Part shown: positions 44,843 through 56,587 of the stretch, in pieces
Position numbering within the stretch: the first letter of the stretch is position 1
How the letters are laid out: every line of letters begins with the position of its first letter
Origin: Plasmopara viticola
Taxonomy: Eukaryota > Oomycota > Peronosporomycetes > Peronosporales > Peronosporaceae
Reading direction: 5' to 3'
Length of the DNA: 64,000 bases
Assembly: GCA_001695595.3 (NCBI GenBank)
Contig: MBPM02000056.1
Span: forward strand, 1 to 64,000
Position numbers and translations under genes: made by a program
The notes under the pieces: model-generated
The model's database searches: none
Told to the model about the DNA's origin: nothing
What the model saw: only the letters and a program-made list of their open reading frames with translations

Positions 44843-45170
44843 ATAATACCCGCTTCCCCTTTTACGTCACTCCAAAGACTTTGAGAACAAAGGCAGCAAT
44901 CTCTTTAAGCTTGTCCTCATAGGCGAAACACCTTGGTATCTTTTGCATAATCTACGCAGTCAGCTTAAGTCGTTGTCTTTTCCATCGATGAGCTTTAACT
45001 ACACTTGGTGTGTCATTTTTAAATTCGAGAATGAACTCGCGGATAAACCACAAGCATGGCAGAGCGTATCGGCTATTTCATATTGTCCGACCCTTGCGAT
45101 ATTCTAATAAGCAGATGAAGGGTTTAGGTCATTAGTAAGGACTGGCCATTTATAGCTGTATAAAATTAAT

Positions 45171-45499
45171 TAATTTTTCGGAAAAGGTTGGGGTGACGCC
45201 CTCCTTCCAAGCGCGGGGGCTAAATGCTCGCGCGCTTCGGGCAGGTGCTCTCGGGCATCTGCAGGTCTCTAACGAGTCTCACCCTCGACGCGACGGTCTC
45301 CAGCACCAGGGCGCCTCCTGGGCTCTTACCAAGTCAGAAGTACACAAAATAATGGAAGACCCTCACGGCCTCGGTGCTGGCTGCACTGCCCGCCGAACGA
45401 GACTCGACGTATGCGGACACCACTCTATGCCGTGGACTAGCCATAGAGCCTAGCACGTGCATAACTTGGCAACGCGATAACGTAATACAATACAATACA
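45171..45499 (+). mobile_element. SINE-like retroposon, copy A
   Basis: About 329 bp, flanked by an 11-bp target duplication ATAAAATTAAT (45160-45170 and 45500-45510). It begins near GGAAAAGGTTGGGGTGACGCC and ends with a short ACAAT repeat. Over 90% alike by eye to the copy at 63655. The last ~150 bp match the LINE-like 3' end at 56334. I see no clear tRNA A/B boxes, so the head is of unknown origin. Confidence 0.85.
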
Positions 45500-45510
45500 A
45501 TAAAATTAAT

Positions 45511-47208
45511 CCTCCAGCCTGTGCTCCTTTAATGATAGGATTGATAGTGTAAAAGCGGTGCTTATCAAATTCAAAGAAAGAACCGATGACGTTCGCTTAC
45601 ACTTAAGTGCTCACTGATTATTGGTTCAGAAATGTCTGGACACGATGATGGCCCAAGTACGGCTTCATATTATTTTGCACACACTTACGACTCTGAATAT
45701 GCATGCAGACAACATTATACTTCCTTAAAAAAGGACATTTATATGTCTAACGTTCTTGATAATGATTTTTAGCAGGGAATAAGATAAAAAGCACTACAAT
45801 TTATCATTCTGTTAAGAGCGAGCTCTGCACAGCAATCATTAGATCGAAAAGTCTCATTTGAATCTGTAAACCAAACACGAAATAGTGTTTCCAGCTTTAA
45901 TGTTTAAGAAAGGTCCTTTACTTTTGTATGCTCTACCGTATCAAATCGAAAAAAGGCTCGAGTTGACGTGAATAGATCTTGCGCCCACGAGAAAGAAAGC
46001 GAATTATGAGTTACATGTCCTTCAATGTAAAGTCGCTTTTAAAGGGTTAAAAGGATGCATTTGGAAGAGCTACTTATACATCTAATCCCGATCAAATTGT
46101 TCGGACATCATAGAAGGAATTAAGATGATCGTTTAAGTCTTACCAAAGACGCTTTTTTCTGATAAGGACGCGTCGCTCAACGATGTGGCGGGATGTACAG
46201 TGTATGCGCACTTTAATGATTTGAAGGGTACTATAAACTCTTCGTGGGAAAAAATTATATGCTCATGGTAGTTAGCACTTTGAGCGGTACGCCCTAGGAG
46301 CAACTGACCATCATCTCAGGACTTCTACAAGCTTCAATTGTCTATCGACACGGGTTTCAAAGGCTCAAAACAAGGCGTAATCGCAGACATACGTTAATGA
46401 CATGGGTCTTCGAAGTTGTGGAGAGCACCGGAAGACAAATGGGAAAAAACAATTGTAGAATTGCGAGCGTGCATCAGCAAATCCGAGCCTTACGCTAATG
46501 GTGTGAAAGGATATTTTTTCTTGCATGGTGATGTATTGGTAAAAACTTACTTCAGACAAATCCCTCCATTATTGCCTGATAGATATTTCAAGCCATAATA
46601 AAAAGTCAGCATCGAGGCTAACCGGAATAGAGTGCATGGTCTATTGTTTGATGCTATATACACGTCAAACAAATTTACCAAACTAGGTCGTAGATGTAGG
46701 AGTATTACCTCAAACTAAGCAGTTAGATAAATTACATTACAATGCAGCACTTGTTTTTTTAGTATAAGGGCTGCATAAAGGCTTGGTGCGAAGACTTATA
46801 CTAAATTTTGGCGTCTGGCAGACAGCAAAATGCGACTCAAATTGATTAAATGTATAAAACATAGTATGACCGAGTATGCGAAGGCCCGGAGATCTGCAAC
46901 CGTATTCAAATTCGAATCTCTCACGTCGGATCTTATAGTACTTGCAGACCGCAGGAGTCTATAAGTGTCAACTTTGTCTATGACTTACTAAAAGGTGACG
47001 ACAACACGGACATTGTGGCGCTCTGAGTAAAATAGTGCATTTAGCATGTAATTTTAAAACGATTTACTGAGTATACAAACCGCAACGCTTTTCATGGATA
47101 CAATATTTAATCACCATGGTCTTGCAGACACGATAATCGACCGCTGGCTTCTGTGAAACGCTGTTCCAGCTACTAAAACTCGCTTGCCAATGCAAACAGC
47201 GGATTGAC
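45511..47208. other. Gene-free AT-rich region
   Basis: Only short frames of random composition; no RNA gene or transposon domain recognised. Confidence 0.55.
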
Positions 47209-47280
47209 CTTGAAAAATATCATACGCGAATAGATTAGCTACTCATTTCGCTAATCTATTCGCGTATGATATTTTTCAAG
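47209..47280. repeat. Perfect 31-bp inverted repeat with 10-nt loop
   Basis: Left arm 47209-47239 (CTTGAAAAATATCATACGCG...), right arm 47250-47280, loop TACTCATTTC. All 31 positions pair. No flanking target duplication was evident. It could be a hairpin RNA source, a minimal foldback element or an assembly artefact. Confidence 0.95.
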
Positions 47281-50200
47281 TAAGCACTACAATGTTCAAT
47301 ATAACTCAACTAGTGATAGCTAGCTGCTTAGAGCCTTAGCGTATTCGCACACATACAGTGTAACGCATCTTCGAAGACGCAGATTACTCGTATGTGTCTG
47401 ACAATCGGCCTAGAGCTAGTCCGCTGAAGACACATTCAACAAATTCTTGGTAGTCTGAGCTCAAAAGTATACGATTGGACTGCTAGTAGCGTAATGGCAC
47501 CAGCAAGCTTGCCAATAGTGCAACCACATTCGTCGGATAACTTGCCCACAAGCACATTTTTTTGGTACGAACGTATGAGCAGGCCTGCTAATACAGCTTG
47601 AATCGCCAAAAGTGAGTACTTATAATGCATATGCCTTCTATCGGTCGCGAAGACTTACACGCGATGTATCGTTAGTCTAATAAAAAATCAAAAGTTGAAA
47701 TTCTTTCCAGGGTTACGATGAATACTGTGATACAACGTTTCCATCGAGAGCCGTAATGGCCTCGCACTCAGCCGCGTCGACAGTGTCTTATCCGACCCTT
47801 TAATATTCGTTGCTTAAGCAAACCCACGCAAACATCATCCCCCCTATACGCGCCACGGATAAGATATAGTACGAAATATGTCGTGACATTAGCTAGCTAC
47901 ACCTTAGCCGTAAGTTGTGCTTCCATGCCTTATACATCACCGCGAACTTATATTTCGCAGAAAAGGGCAAGGTGAGGTGACTGTGTGAAGGCGTGTAGTG
48001 ACACATGTTCTACGTAGAGTACGAAAGGCTTAGGTCCTAGTCATTTTTTTGTCGTAGACAATATAAATGCTTCTCGATAGCCTCCAGTTGTTAATATTCC
48101 AACACGATTATTTGGTCTCGCACCTTGGCGTCTACTCACAGCCGTGCAGCTACAATGTTTAATTTAAAGGTAGCGGACAACACTGAACGGTCATTTTGGA
48201 TTCGGCAGACCAAAATCGGCGCTTGCAATAGACGCTATGGACTGAACTGCATCTTGATTTTGTGCTTATTTGCACAGCTTATGCTCCATACTTTTGTATG
48301 CAACTGGTCAGGACACGCCAGTATCTCGCGTCGTTCTGGCTCAATGGCACGTCAACCCACAATGACCTACTTCAAATTTTGTGACCATGCACTTATAAAA
48401 ATTCCCGTATTAGTTTTTAGGTAGCAGACATTATCCGCCGCATTGATTATAAGGCCGAAGAATGTAGGTTTAACCTAATGCTTTCTATGAAGTTCAGATA
48501 ATTTTTTAGTGTACATATTTATACTTTACTCAGCAGTAGCTATGGTCGCAAGCTTCATCGGCCACACGTCCAATCGAGTTCAGCTTTTCTCCAAATCAAA
48601 AGGGCCAAATATGTTTCGAAGAAGCCATTGATTGGCGGTCAGGGATGTTTATAAGGTCAAGTGCGAGCTCGTCTACTAGGTTGCGCAAAATCTTTTGCAC
48701 CTCGCTCGTCGAGAAAAAGAGGCCATCATTGTCAGATCTTGATCGCCCAGCTTTGTGAAGTTCATTGTAAGCAAAAGGAGTAATGTCCTTACAGATCTAC
48801 TTGACCGTTCTTGTCATGACTGCTATAAAATTCGACAAGCACGTGCGCGGCTGTTTAGCCGCGTAGATGTGTAGTAGTAGTGCTATACTCGTCGCTCTTG
48901 AGACTTGACTTTTAAGTGCTCTTGGGAATGTGCGTAAGCTAGGCCTCTCTGAGGTCGACCAACTGGATCGGCGAACTGCATTCTTAGCTTACGGACGTGA
49001 AAATTTGTTTCAGTATCGAGCAGAAACTCGTAGTTTACTCTTCGTCTGGATAGGATGTCACACTAGAACATGGTGGTCCTGGTGGGACACTATCTCTAAT
49101 GCTTTTCTGACACCGATAAGATCCTCAAGAGTATCTGATACGGTACTAGAAGCGCACGCACACCGTAAGGTTGCGCTGAAGCAATGGCGCTTTTTGAACC
49201 AAATCAATTTGTTTGCCGCCTTCGAAAAGATCTCGCGTCGTGCTCTGCGCGTAGGGTAGCACGTAAAGTGCTGAGCACAAGTGATCATTGATGACAGCAT
49301 CTGCTGCGTACCGTGAGCGGTGTGGTTTAATTTAAGTCAAGACACCTAGGGCGAGGATTATTTGACGCGTGTAATGTGGCACGTTGGCATTTGAGCAACC
49401 CTCGTCGTAAGCAGTGCACGCTGCAGACAGACCAAGGCTTGAAGGGCGAGACCCGAAACACGCAAACGTCATTTACTGACAATGAATGTATACTAAAATT
49501 GACCTTACGTGGACGGTTATTGAGGCCCTGAAGATGCAAGTGAATTTAAAATATAACCTTGAGCAATGCTCGTTGTGGCCAGCGGCACGGCAAATAACGC
49601 CTCTTCAATATTGTCGATTTTTTAACAGAGAAGACGGAATGGCATGGCGCTCTGGCCATAAGCGAGAGGCTTTATTGTGCCTTGTCGGTAAACGACGACG
49701 GCACTCAACTATATACTTCTATAAGTGGAAATACTAGTATGTTCGAATGTAAGATAAAGCTGAAGCCTCTTCCTTTCGTGGATGCTCTGCTCCATCCGAA
49801 TGCGATGTCCATGGTTGAGCTTAATCAAAGGACATATGGTCATACAGCCAGATGAAGAAATCAAATTTTTAGACTGAGTGAAAGGTTGTTATCGATGTAT
49901 TTATCGGATTTGTACTATCTTTTGGCAAAATAATACCATGTTGTAGTCTCACGAGACCTGCCTTCTCGCCGCTACATGATTTAAAAACCTAAATACTGTG
50001 CACTACAGCAAAGGAACAATTTGGCGTCATTGACGCATTCTTTAGAAGGCAAAAATATTCGTAAAAGCAATTTTCCTCCATTGCATAGAAGTTCAGTAAA
50101 ATTGCAGCCGCACACGCTCACGATAACCTACACGACCACTACCCCAACACAGACGTTTAAGTAGCCCTCAGAAACAAAAGTAAGCAAATTTATTCCATTA

Positions 50201-51371
50201 CGTGTGCATATATGCCCTCGCGGCTATTAAAGGGTGTAAGTTTTGAGTTGAAAGACACCAATAATATATCAAAGGACGGACACGGAATGTATGGGCGCCG
50301 CACAAGCTTGACTCGAATGAAGGTGGCACATACAGGTATCATTTTAAGATCCTTGTAAATTTCTTGGCTGCGAAAGTTAAGTCGCACTCTCTCAAACAGG
50401 CTCGGACTTTGTTAAGAAGGGCACATACCTTCTATTTCGAAGTTGACACGTCGCAGTCCTTGGACTTTTTTTTTTCTTGGACATCATAGCGCTCTTAATC
50501 CGAAATTTCACGTGGTATTCGGACACAGTGAGCTGGGCTTGCGTCTTAAAAATGCTGTTGTCACTAAAACCCGACAAAGTAAGTCAGTCTCTGTTTTAGA
50601 AAGAGCTTCGAGGCTCATTTAGCTGACTGTGCGAGCATTTAAAGTGACAGAAAAACAGCTTTCAAAGGTAAAAGACGCTCATCATCAAGTCTAAAGATCG
50701 TTTTGTCTTTTTTTTACTTGTATGAACTCAGACCTCAAAGTCTTATCCAGTATAGAATTCGCGAGTGAGTACGGATGAAGGTTCGACCGAATGGTGCCAC
50801 TGTCCGCTGTTTCTTACTTCTCTAGCTGAAGCATCCTCCATTCATCATGAACGCAAAGCCACTTGTCCAATCTGCATCTGAATAACCTCAAAGCCTTTCT
50901 TGATCTTGAGCCACATGTCAAGAACATGGACAAGAAGACATTATCTAATACTTCAGCAAAATTGACGGTCCCCATACTCAAAACTCTATACTCAAAGCTC
51001 TTTACTTTACAAGCGTCGAACGCTGTTCAATAATGAGGCTGGATGAGATGTGTGACTCCATTCCTGAATACGGAAGTTCTGGATCGCCACAAACAATGGC
51101 TTTACTGGACTTTATAGACCTTGAATACCACCCAGAGGAGCTGTGATGAGTCGTCAACCCACTTTGCGAGACGGTAGAAGCGCGCAAATCATGCAACGCT
51201 CTAAACATTGGAAGTGTTCATCGATAAGAACGCGTAATGGCACTAAAACCACCGAGTGGTGCTCGTAGAAAGCAGCATCCAATGGCAGACTTTTCTATGA
51301 ATTTAGGATTTAGCACTTTTAATTATGTAAAAGGGTCTGAGGAATCCTTCGTAAAATAAAACTCGGTCACA
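47281..51371. other. Gene-free region
   Basis: 4.1 kb without a supported gene. The frames at 48125-48424 and 48930-49259 are around 100 codons with no recognised domain and no promoter signal; I leave them uncalled. Probably decayed transposon DNA. Confidence 0.5.
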
Positions 51372-53516
51372 ATGGACCCCCCCACGACGTCTCGCTTGCG
51401 TCGGCGCAGCTTCTTTGAGGGCATGGAAGGCGAGACATCGAGCACTGAAAGTGTCTTACCGAATGAAATTGACTTGACGTCCGTAGCATCAACGGCTGCC
51501 TCTCTCAGCGACAGCGAGAGCTATGGCACGGCGACTTCGTCGCTCAAATCTGGTAAAGTGTGTCCCATAAAGCCACCCGGAGCGAACACGTCGTCTGATG
51601 ACCCTGCTCCTTTGGAACCATCCCATCACCCTACAGAAAGAACGCAACGTAGTTTACGGCTACTGCAAGACTTGTGGGCGCAAGTTGTGATCGGGCTCCA
51701 GCTGGTGTACAATACATGGGCCACGCGATTCCCGATCGCAGCGTCCAAGGTGGACGAATGGAGTCAAACGAATGGGTGGATGTGGAAAGGACCGATCGAG
51801 TGGGTCAAAAGATGGAAAGGGGATCCTACAGCGCCAGTCAAGCACTGGGTTTACCCGACGGAATGGCTGACGTATGCTTCCGTGGGTCTTGTGCTCCTGC
51901 AAATGCTCATTTACTGGAAATTCCAGACCGAGTTCTTCGATCTTCGTGTCCACGAGTGTGTGTTTCGAGAAAGAATGTTGGCTTCAGTCGATTTGATGCA
52001 GCCCCTTTCGGACCCTCATGTCTCTTCTCGAGCAATGGCGTTTCGGTACTTGGAACGTCGCTTTGAGCAACAATACAGCCCTGGATTACGCCAACCTGGA
52101 CAGGCAAGACTTCCGTGGACCTGTTTGGCAATCATGTCGACGGGAAGTGACAGGGCCATGGCCCAAGCTACAGAGTTGGCGTTTTTGTGGCCAAGAAGTC
52201 AAGTCGTGTCTGCCAATGCTCATTTTAAAATTGCAAGCAGGATTCACGTGGCCGTAGGCGCAAGTCCACTGCAACGAGAAGCAGAGACGTTGGGCGCAGG
52301 CAATGGCGTGTTTGCGGCGTTGTTTCCCTTGAGTGCCATGCGTCCAGCTTTATTTGCACTTCGATTTCCAGATTTAGTGCTGGTCAAGACGGAATTTGCA
52401 TTGCGCCAGATGCTTAAGTTCCGGCAGGAACAACAGGAGGCACGCGACCACAGAGGACGAGCGGGTGGCAATGCACCAAATGCATTGGGACGGCCGTCGT
52501 TGGTTGATCTGGATACGTCCAACCTCGCTGCGAGTCACTTTGGTATCTACTTGCTGAAGACTACAGTGCCGGATGTGTACAATCGACACATTCGAAAGAA
52601 GTGGGACGAATTTTTACACGTGGTCGTGGTCGGTGACTCGGACAAGAAGGAACAGTATACTGAGGAACTACTCGCTGTTTGGATGGCACATCCTGAGTGG
52701 CCCGTGCTCCATGTGCGTTTTGAGCAGTCATTAGGTCTCTGTGGGTCGTTCCAGCGCATTCTGAGCAGCATGCGCAGGAACTTTGATACTGATCTTGAAG
52801 CTGCCGAGGCGACTGGGGCTCACGCTCGAGCTGCTGGAGATTTGCTGGAAGGCCTCGACAGAACCGAGATGCGAGCAGAAAAGCCGGTGAAGCATCACTT
52901 GAACGTAGACTTGGTGTGCGATAAAGAGGCCAATGCACCACAGGAGATTGTAAGGCTCAAGAACACTATCGGGGTGCACTTGTTCCCCGTCCCACCGGAA
53001 CTTGAACAGTATGAAGAAAAGGTGCTCGAGACGTTGGCGGTCGGTGCGGTGACTGTGACGTACAATACGCCAATCATGCAAGAGTGGGTGCCTGATCGCT
53101 GTGGTCTGCGCGTTGGTGTCTTTGATTTCGAGAGTCCTACGGTGGTAGGAGCTGCAGACGAAGGTGCACAGCGGGTTGAGGACCTTCGTGTAGACGCGAC
53201 TAGAATGGACAATGGACAAGAGGTGGCTGATAACACGGCCCTTTTGAAGCTTCCTTCGGTACACGTGACGTCCAGTGACATTGAGCAAACAATTGAGCAA
53301 ATGCTGAAACTTGATCGAGTAAGTCGAGTGGCAGCAGGACGAGCCGCGCGCGTGCACTACCTTCGAATGCGGACCCACTATTTGTCGGCCATTGCAGCTC
53401 TGGATACTGCTGTGTGTGAAGGAGACAGGGACGACATAAGTGGAACACACAGCGAGATTGGACAGCATCGACGTCGAAAGGTGGAAGTTGAGACCCTTCG
53501 TGCTTTTCTGCATTAA
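51372..53516 (+). CDS. Membrane-anchored glycosyltransferase-like protein
   Basis: 714 residues. The Ser/Thr-rich N-terminus (1-95) is probably cytosolic. A single membrane segment lies at about 165-183 (WLTYASVGLVLLQMLIYWKF), giving a type II layout with a lumenal C-terminal domain. At about 530-580, VHLFPVPPELEQYEEKVLETLAVGAVTVTY followed by TPIMQEW resembles the C-terminal sugar-nucleotide-binding half of group 1 (GT-B) glycosyltransferases, where a bad or moderate match E-x7-E motif and a GAV.V.Y turn are common. The C-terminus (RVSRVAAGRAARVHYLRMRTHY) is the helix that closes such domains. Family assignment is an inference from pattern; acceptor and sugar are unknown. No intron. The next gene begins 240 bp downstream on the same strand. 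Confidence 0.6.
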   Translation: MDPPTTSRLRRRSFFEGMEGETSSTESVLPNEIDLTSVASTAASLSDSESYGTATSSLKSGKVCPIKPPGANTSSDDPAPLEPSHHPTERTQRSLRLLQDLWAQVVIGLQLVYNTWATRFPIAASKVDEWSQTNGWMWKGPIEWVKRWKGDPTAPVKHWVYPTEWLTYASVGLVLLQMLIYWKFQTEFFDLRVHECVFRERMLASVDLMQPLSDPHVSSRAMAFRYLERRFEQQYSPGLRQPGQARLPWTCLAIMSTGSDRAMAQATELAFLWPRSQVVSANAHFKIASRIHVAVGASPLQREAETLGAGNGVFAALFPLSAMRPALFALRFPDLVLVKTEFALRQMLKFRQEQQEARDHRGRAGGNAPNALGRPSLVDLDTSNLAASHFGIYLLKTTVPDVYNRHIRKKWDEFLHVVVVGDSDKKEQYTEELLAVWMAHPEWPVLHVRFEQSLGLCGSFQRILSSMRRNFDTDLEAAEATGAHARAAGDLLEGLDRTEMRAEKPVKHHLNVDLVCDKEANAPQEIVRLKNTIGVHLFPVPPELEQYEEKVLETLAVGAVTVTYNTPIMQEWVPDRCGLRVGVFDFESPTVVGAADEGAQRVEDLRVDATRMDNGQEVADNTALLKLPSVHVTSSDIEQTIEQMLKLDRVSRVAAGRAARVHYLRMRTHYLSAIAALDTAVCEGDRDDISGTHSEIGQHRRRKVEVETLRAFLH

Positions 53517-53756
53517 GGTCATCTCGATGGTCTTCTCGGTTTCGAGGCCTTTTATTGTTGTAGCCGGCCTTCAACCATATATTGCCTATATCTTGATTAA
53601 CATTCAGAGGAGGGTACACAAAAAGTATGATGTACCGGGGTAACATATTAGAAAAGCGCGAGGTCGTTTATTAAGAATTAGAGGATAAATCGACAACTTT
53701 GATATTTCATTACCCTTAGCAAAATAAGTTTTGATTGTATCCTCTGATTGGATGCA

Positions 53757-54875
53757 ATGGAAAATGTTGCTCTGCAAATCTTTAGAAATCGAAAAAGCCG
53801 TTTCTTAACGCCAAACCTGTGGCCCTCGGTGTCGATGGTCCCAGCGGTCGATAAGGCTTCGCTGCCTGGCGTCATGCCGTGTGACTCAGCGCAGCTCGCC
53901 CACTCACCTGTCTCGCTGAATCGGCCAAGTGCCACTTCAGCCGTAGCGGCCTCGTCTCCAGCCGTGCGCGCGCTGTGCTCAGGTGCCGTAGCGGGTATTG
54001 TGGCCGATTCGTTGCTGCACCCGCTGGAGGTGATCAATTTGCGCATGAAAATTCAACAGCAACCGAGTTCAAAGTACAGTGGCATTTTGCGCTCTGTCCG
54101 CACCATATTAAAGGAGGAGGGCGTGCGCGGCTACTTTGGCGGTCTCAGCACTACGTTGGTGGCTTCACCTGTGTGCACCGCAATGTACTTTGGTACCTAC
54201 GAGACGCTAAAGACAGCAGCTGCACCACTCGTGTCCGAGGAGCATCGAAGTATGGTCTACTTTTTGGCTGGAGCGGCGAGTGAAATTATCATTTCGGCGA
54301 TTAGCGTACCATCGGAGGTCATCAAGTCACGGCTCCAACTTGGCCGCAACCCCCGCAATGCCAGTGGTGGAGTAGTCAAGTACACAACGAATTATAGAGG
54401 AACAGCCCATGCAGCCAAGTCGATCGTTCGCTCGGAAGGAGTGCAAGGACTTTACGTCGGATACTCGGCGTGCTTGAGTGTAGACACGTTTTTCTCAGCG
54501 CTGTCGTTTCTATTCTACGAGACACTCAAGGACCGATACGAACAGTATTTGGCATCTACTCGTATCAATCGACAGCTGAACTCGACTGAGTCGCTGGCTG
54601 TGGGTTCCGTAGCGGGCGGGATCGCGGCGTTTATGACCAACCCATTGGATGTCATTACGGTCCGCCTCATGACCCAGGGCAAGAAGCGAACATACATGGG
54701 CTTTCGTGACTGTTTGGTCAAGTCTGTGAGCAACGAAGGGCTCGGAGTGCTATGGCAAGGAGCGTCGTGCCGAATTGTATCCATTATGCCCACGACAGGT
54801 ATCTGTTTTGGTGTCTACGAGACGATAAAGCACACATTCTTTGGTGGCAATTTAAAGGACTTTGATATCGAATAA
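53757..54875 (+). CDS. Mitochondrial carrier family protein (SLC25 type)
   Basis: 372 residues, inner mitochondrial membrane. An N-terminal extension of about 70 residues rich in Ser, Pro and Ala precedes three carrier repeats, each with the P-x-[DE] signature: PLEVINLRM (89-97), PSEVIKSRL (185-193) and PLDVITVRL (296-304). Each is followed by a G-rich second helix (EGVRGYFGGL, EGVQGLYVGY, EGLGVLWQGA). This gives six membrane helices and the carrier fold. The pattern is closest in feel to S-adenosylmethionine or SLC25A38/A44-type carriers, but the substrate cannot be read from sequence. I chose the ATG at 53757; the frame opens with TTG three codons earlier. It converges on the RPA32 gene with only 80 bp between stops. 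Confidence 0.88.
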   Translation: MENVALQIFRNRKSRFLTPNLWPSVSMVPAVDKASLPGVMPCDSAQLAHSPVSLNRPSATSAVAASSPAVRALCSGAVAGIVADSLLHPLEVINLRMKIQQQPSSKYSGILRSVRTILKEEGVRGYFGGLSTTLVASPVCTAMYFGTYETLKTAAAPLVSEEHRSMVYFLAGAASEIIISAISVPSEVIKSRLQLGRNPRNASGGVVKYTTNYRGTAHAAKSIVRSEGVQGLYVGYSACLSVDTFFSALSFLFYETLKDRYEQYLASTRINRQLNSTESLAVGSVAGGIAAFMTNPLDVITVRLMTQGKKRTYMGFRDCLVKSVSNEGLGVLWQGASCRIVSIMPTTGICFGVYETIKHTFFGGNLKDFDIE

Positions 54876-54955
54876 GTGGTCACTATTAAGTAGTGGAGGG
54901 AGTGTCAATACGTTATAGAATAGTACCTTGGTAGAAAGAAAAAGCTTAGAATCTC

Positions 54956-55786
54956 CTACGTGCGCTTGAAATGATCCTCATCAATCGTCGAGTAGACGTG
55001 CCCTTCGTTCATGAGATAATTTAATGCACTCCGCAATTGCGGCTCGGAGATCTGACCCCGGAGGTCGTTGAAAATCTGATCAATCTTCAGGCCGCGATTG
55101 CTGGTGCACGTGGCCAGCACATCCAAAATCGCCTTTTGCTCTTGTGAAAAGTTCGAGTCCATCATCCCATCGTCGACACCATTCCCAAAACCGCCTGTTG
55201 CAGGCTGATTCCACTGGTTGCCAGCTTTGGTTGGCGTATTGAACGACGTCATTGCGACGTCCGCCTTGCCATTGTGAAGGGGTCCCTTGGTATTGTAGCA
55301 GTGGATGTATATCACTTCCAATAGATGGTGCGTCAGCTCATTCATGTCTTGCAAAGTGGCGACACTAAAGCAAGAGAGACTCGTCTTGCCTTGAAAGCTA
55401 CGCAACTTGCCCACCACGCGGGCGTAGCTTCCCTCGCTCAGATCAGCCTCACTGTCGTCTTCGTCAGCATTGACAAAGTATTGACAGTCGATGGCTCCCG
55501 ACGCATCGTCTAATTGAAAACGCACGCTCGTGGATTGCGGTGTCAGGTTTGTGACCAATCCCACGAGTCGCAAAGTTGACACCTCCTGGCCGTCCAAGCG
55601 CAGCTCGTCGTCTCCCGCGTTCAACGATTGGAGCTGCTTGACACTCACAGGGAGGATGTTTTGGACACCACTGCCACGCTTATTGGGAGTAGACTGGCTA
55701 CCTGGAGGCTGGCTGGACATAAAGCCGCCCCCGTTGCCAGCGTAGTCGTCGTTACCGTAAGCTTCATAGCCGCCACCGTAATTCAT
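54956..55786 (-). CDS. RPA2: Replication protein A 32 kDa subunit (RPA2)
   Basis: 276 residues. RPA is the trimeric single-strand DNA binding complex of replication, repair and checkpoint signalling in the nucleus. The N-terminus is a Gly/Tyr/Ser-rich phosphorylation region (MNYGGGYEAYGNDDYAG...SSQPPGSQSTPNKR). A central OB fold (about 40-165) includes VSTLRLVGLVTNLTPQST, FQLDDASGAIDCQYF and YARVVGKLRSFQGKTSL. A linker with Gln/Gly leads to the winged-helix domain (205-276: QKAILDVLATC, LKIDQIFNDLRGQISEPQLR, LMNEGHVYSTIDEDHF) that binds repair proteins. Domain order and length match RPA32. The ATG at 55786 is the family start. No intron. Convergent with the carrier gene. Confidence 0.93.
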   Translation of the reverse strand: MNYGGGYEAYGNDDYAGNGGGFMSSQPPGSQSTPNKRGSGVQNILPVSVKQLQSLNAGDDELRLDGQEVSTLRLVGLVTNLTPQSTSVRFQLDDASGAIDCQYFVNADEDDSEADLSEGSYARVVGKLRSFQGKTSLSCFSVATLQDMNELTHHLLEVIYIHCYNTKGPLHNGKADVAMTSFNTPTKAGNQWNQPATGGFGNGVDDGMMDSNFSQEQKAILDVLATCTSNRGLKIDQIFNDLRGQISEPQLRSALNYLMNEGHVYSTIDEDHFKRT

Positions 55787-56211
55787 GGTGGACTACTGTA
55801 GAAATGGCGCCATTTTTCCACAGTTTTGACTAAAACAAGGCTTTGCAGTCGTAGTACTGCTATCGTAAGAAATAGTAGTCTTTGTTATTGTTTAGTAGTC
55901 ATACCATTTGTACAAGTGGTCAGTATACCACTGACGGTTTACTAGCACTACTATCCTGTTTCATTAAATAAAAAATTGTTCTTTACGCAACATCAGCTGA
56001 AGTCGTGGCGATAGCTTTAACTACAGCCTGATTGCCCCGCAGTATAAGCCGCTTCTGTCTTTCACTTCTGTGTCGGGCTGTGCAACGGTTTGTTACATTG
56101 ATGTAAACTTCTGTACCAAAAAGCCTGACTTCTTTAGGAGATATCAGTACCGGTTTGCATACTGCATTAGTATTATAAAAATGCATGAGTCAGACCAAAA
56201 TTGGATAAACA
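55787..56211. other. Upstream region of RPA32, no gene
   Basis: Contains the RPA32 promoter on the minus strand (no clear motif recognised) and AT-rich spacer with repeated GTAGT words (about 55855-55960). Confidence 0.5.
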
Positions 56212-56484
56212 ATGTCCCCGCATCACGCTCCCCTCAACACTCGACCACGACCTTGTTCCCTGTGGCTCCGGCTTTCGACTCCGGACAGCACAAAACCTCG
56301 AAGTGCTTCGTACCCTTGGACAAGACCGAAAGAAATGGAAGACCCTCACGACCTCGGAGCTGGATGCACTGCCCGCCGAACGAGACCCGACGTATGCGGA
56401 CACCACTCTATGCCGTGGACTAGCCAGACTGAGCCTAGCACGTGCATAACTCGGCAACGGGAAAACGTAATACATTACATTACA
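56212..56484 (+). mobile_element. LINE-like 3' end, 5'-truncated
   Basis: The plus strand encodes the end of a protein (LEVLRTLGQDRKKWKTLT, then SELDALPAERDPTYADTTLC...LARA, stop near 56447) followed by CGTAATACATTACATTACA, a short-word tail typical of elements copied by target-primed reverse transcription. The last ~150 bp (from 56334) match both SINE-like copies, whose heads are different. No target duplication found. The protein end is read as the C-terminus of a LINE polyprotein by inference. Confidence 0.6.
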
Positions 56485-56536
56485 AGATACTACAACTCTT
56501 AAATGCAATCTATGGTCCATTTTAGACCGGGGAGAA

Positions 56537-56587
56537 ATACGATCTTTCGTTTAGAAAGGTCTTACCTTACTCAACGAAAGATCGTAT
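56537..56587. repeat. 15-bp perfect inverted repeat with 21-nt loop
   Basis: ATACGATCTTTCGTT (56537-56551) pairs with AACGAAAGATCGTAT (56573-56587). A second, weaker inverted pair (TAGTCAATC / GATTGACTA) lies at about 56641-56688. Confidence 0.85.

Noticed and set aside
46890..46930. tRNA-like B box (ATTCAAATTCGAATCTC)
   Set aside because: No acceptor stem or A box at the right distance on either strand.
48930..49259. 109-codon plus-strand frame
   Set aside because: No signal peptide, domain or promoter; an 80-codon minus frame overlaps it, so length is not significant.
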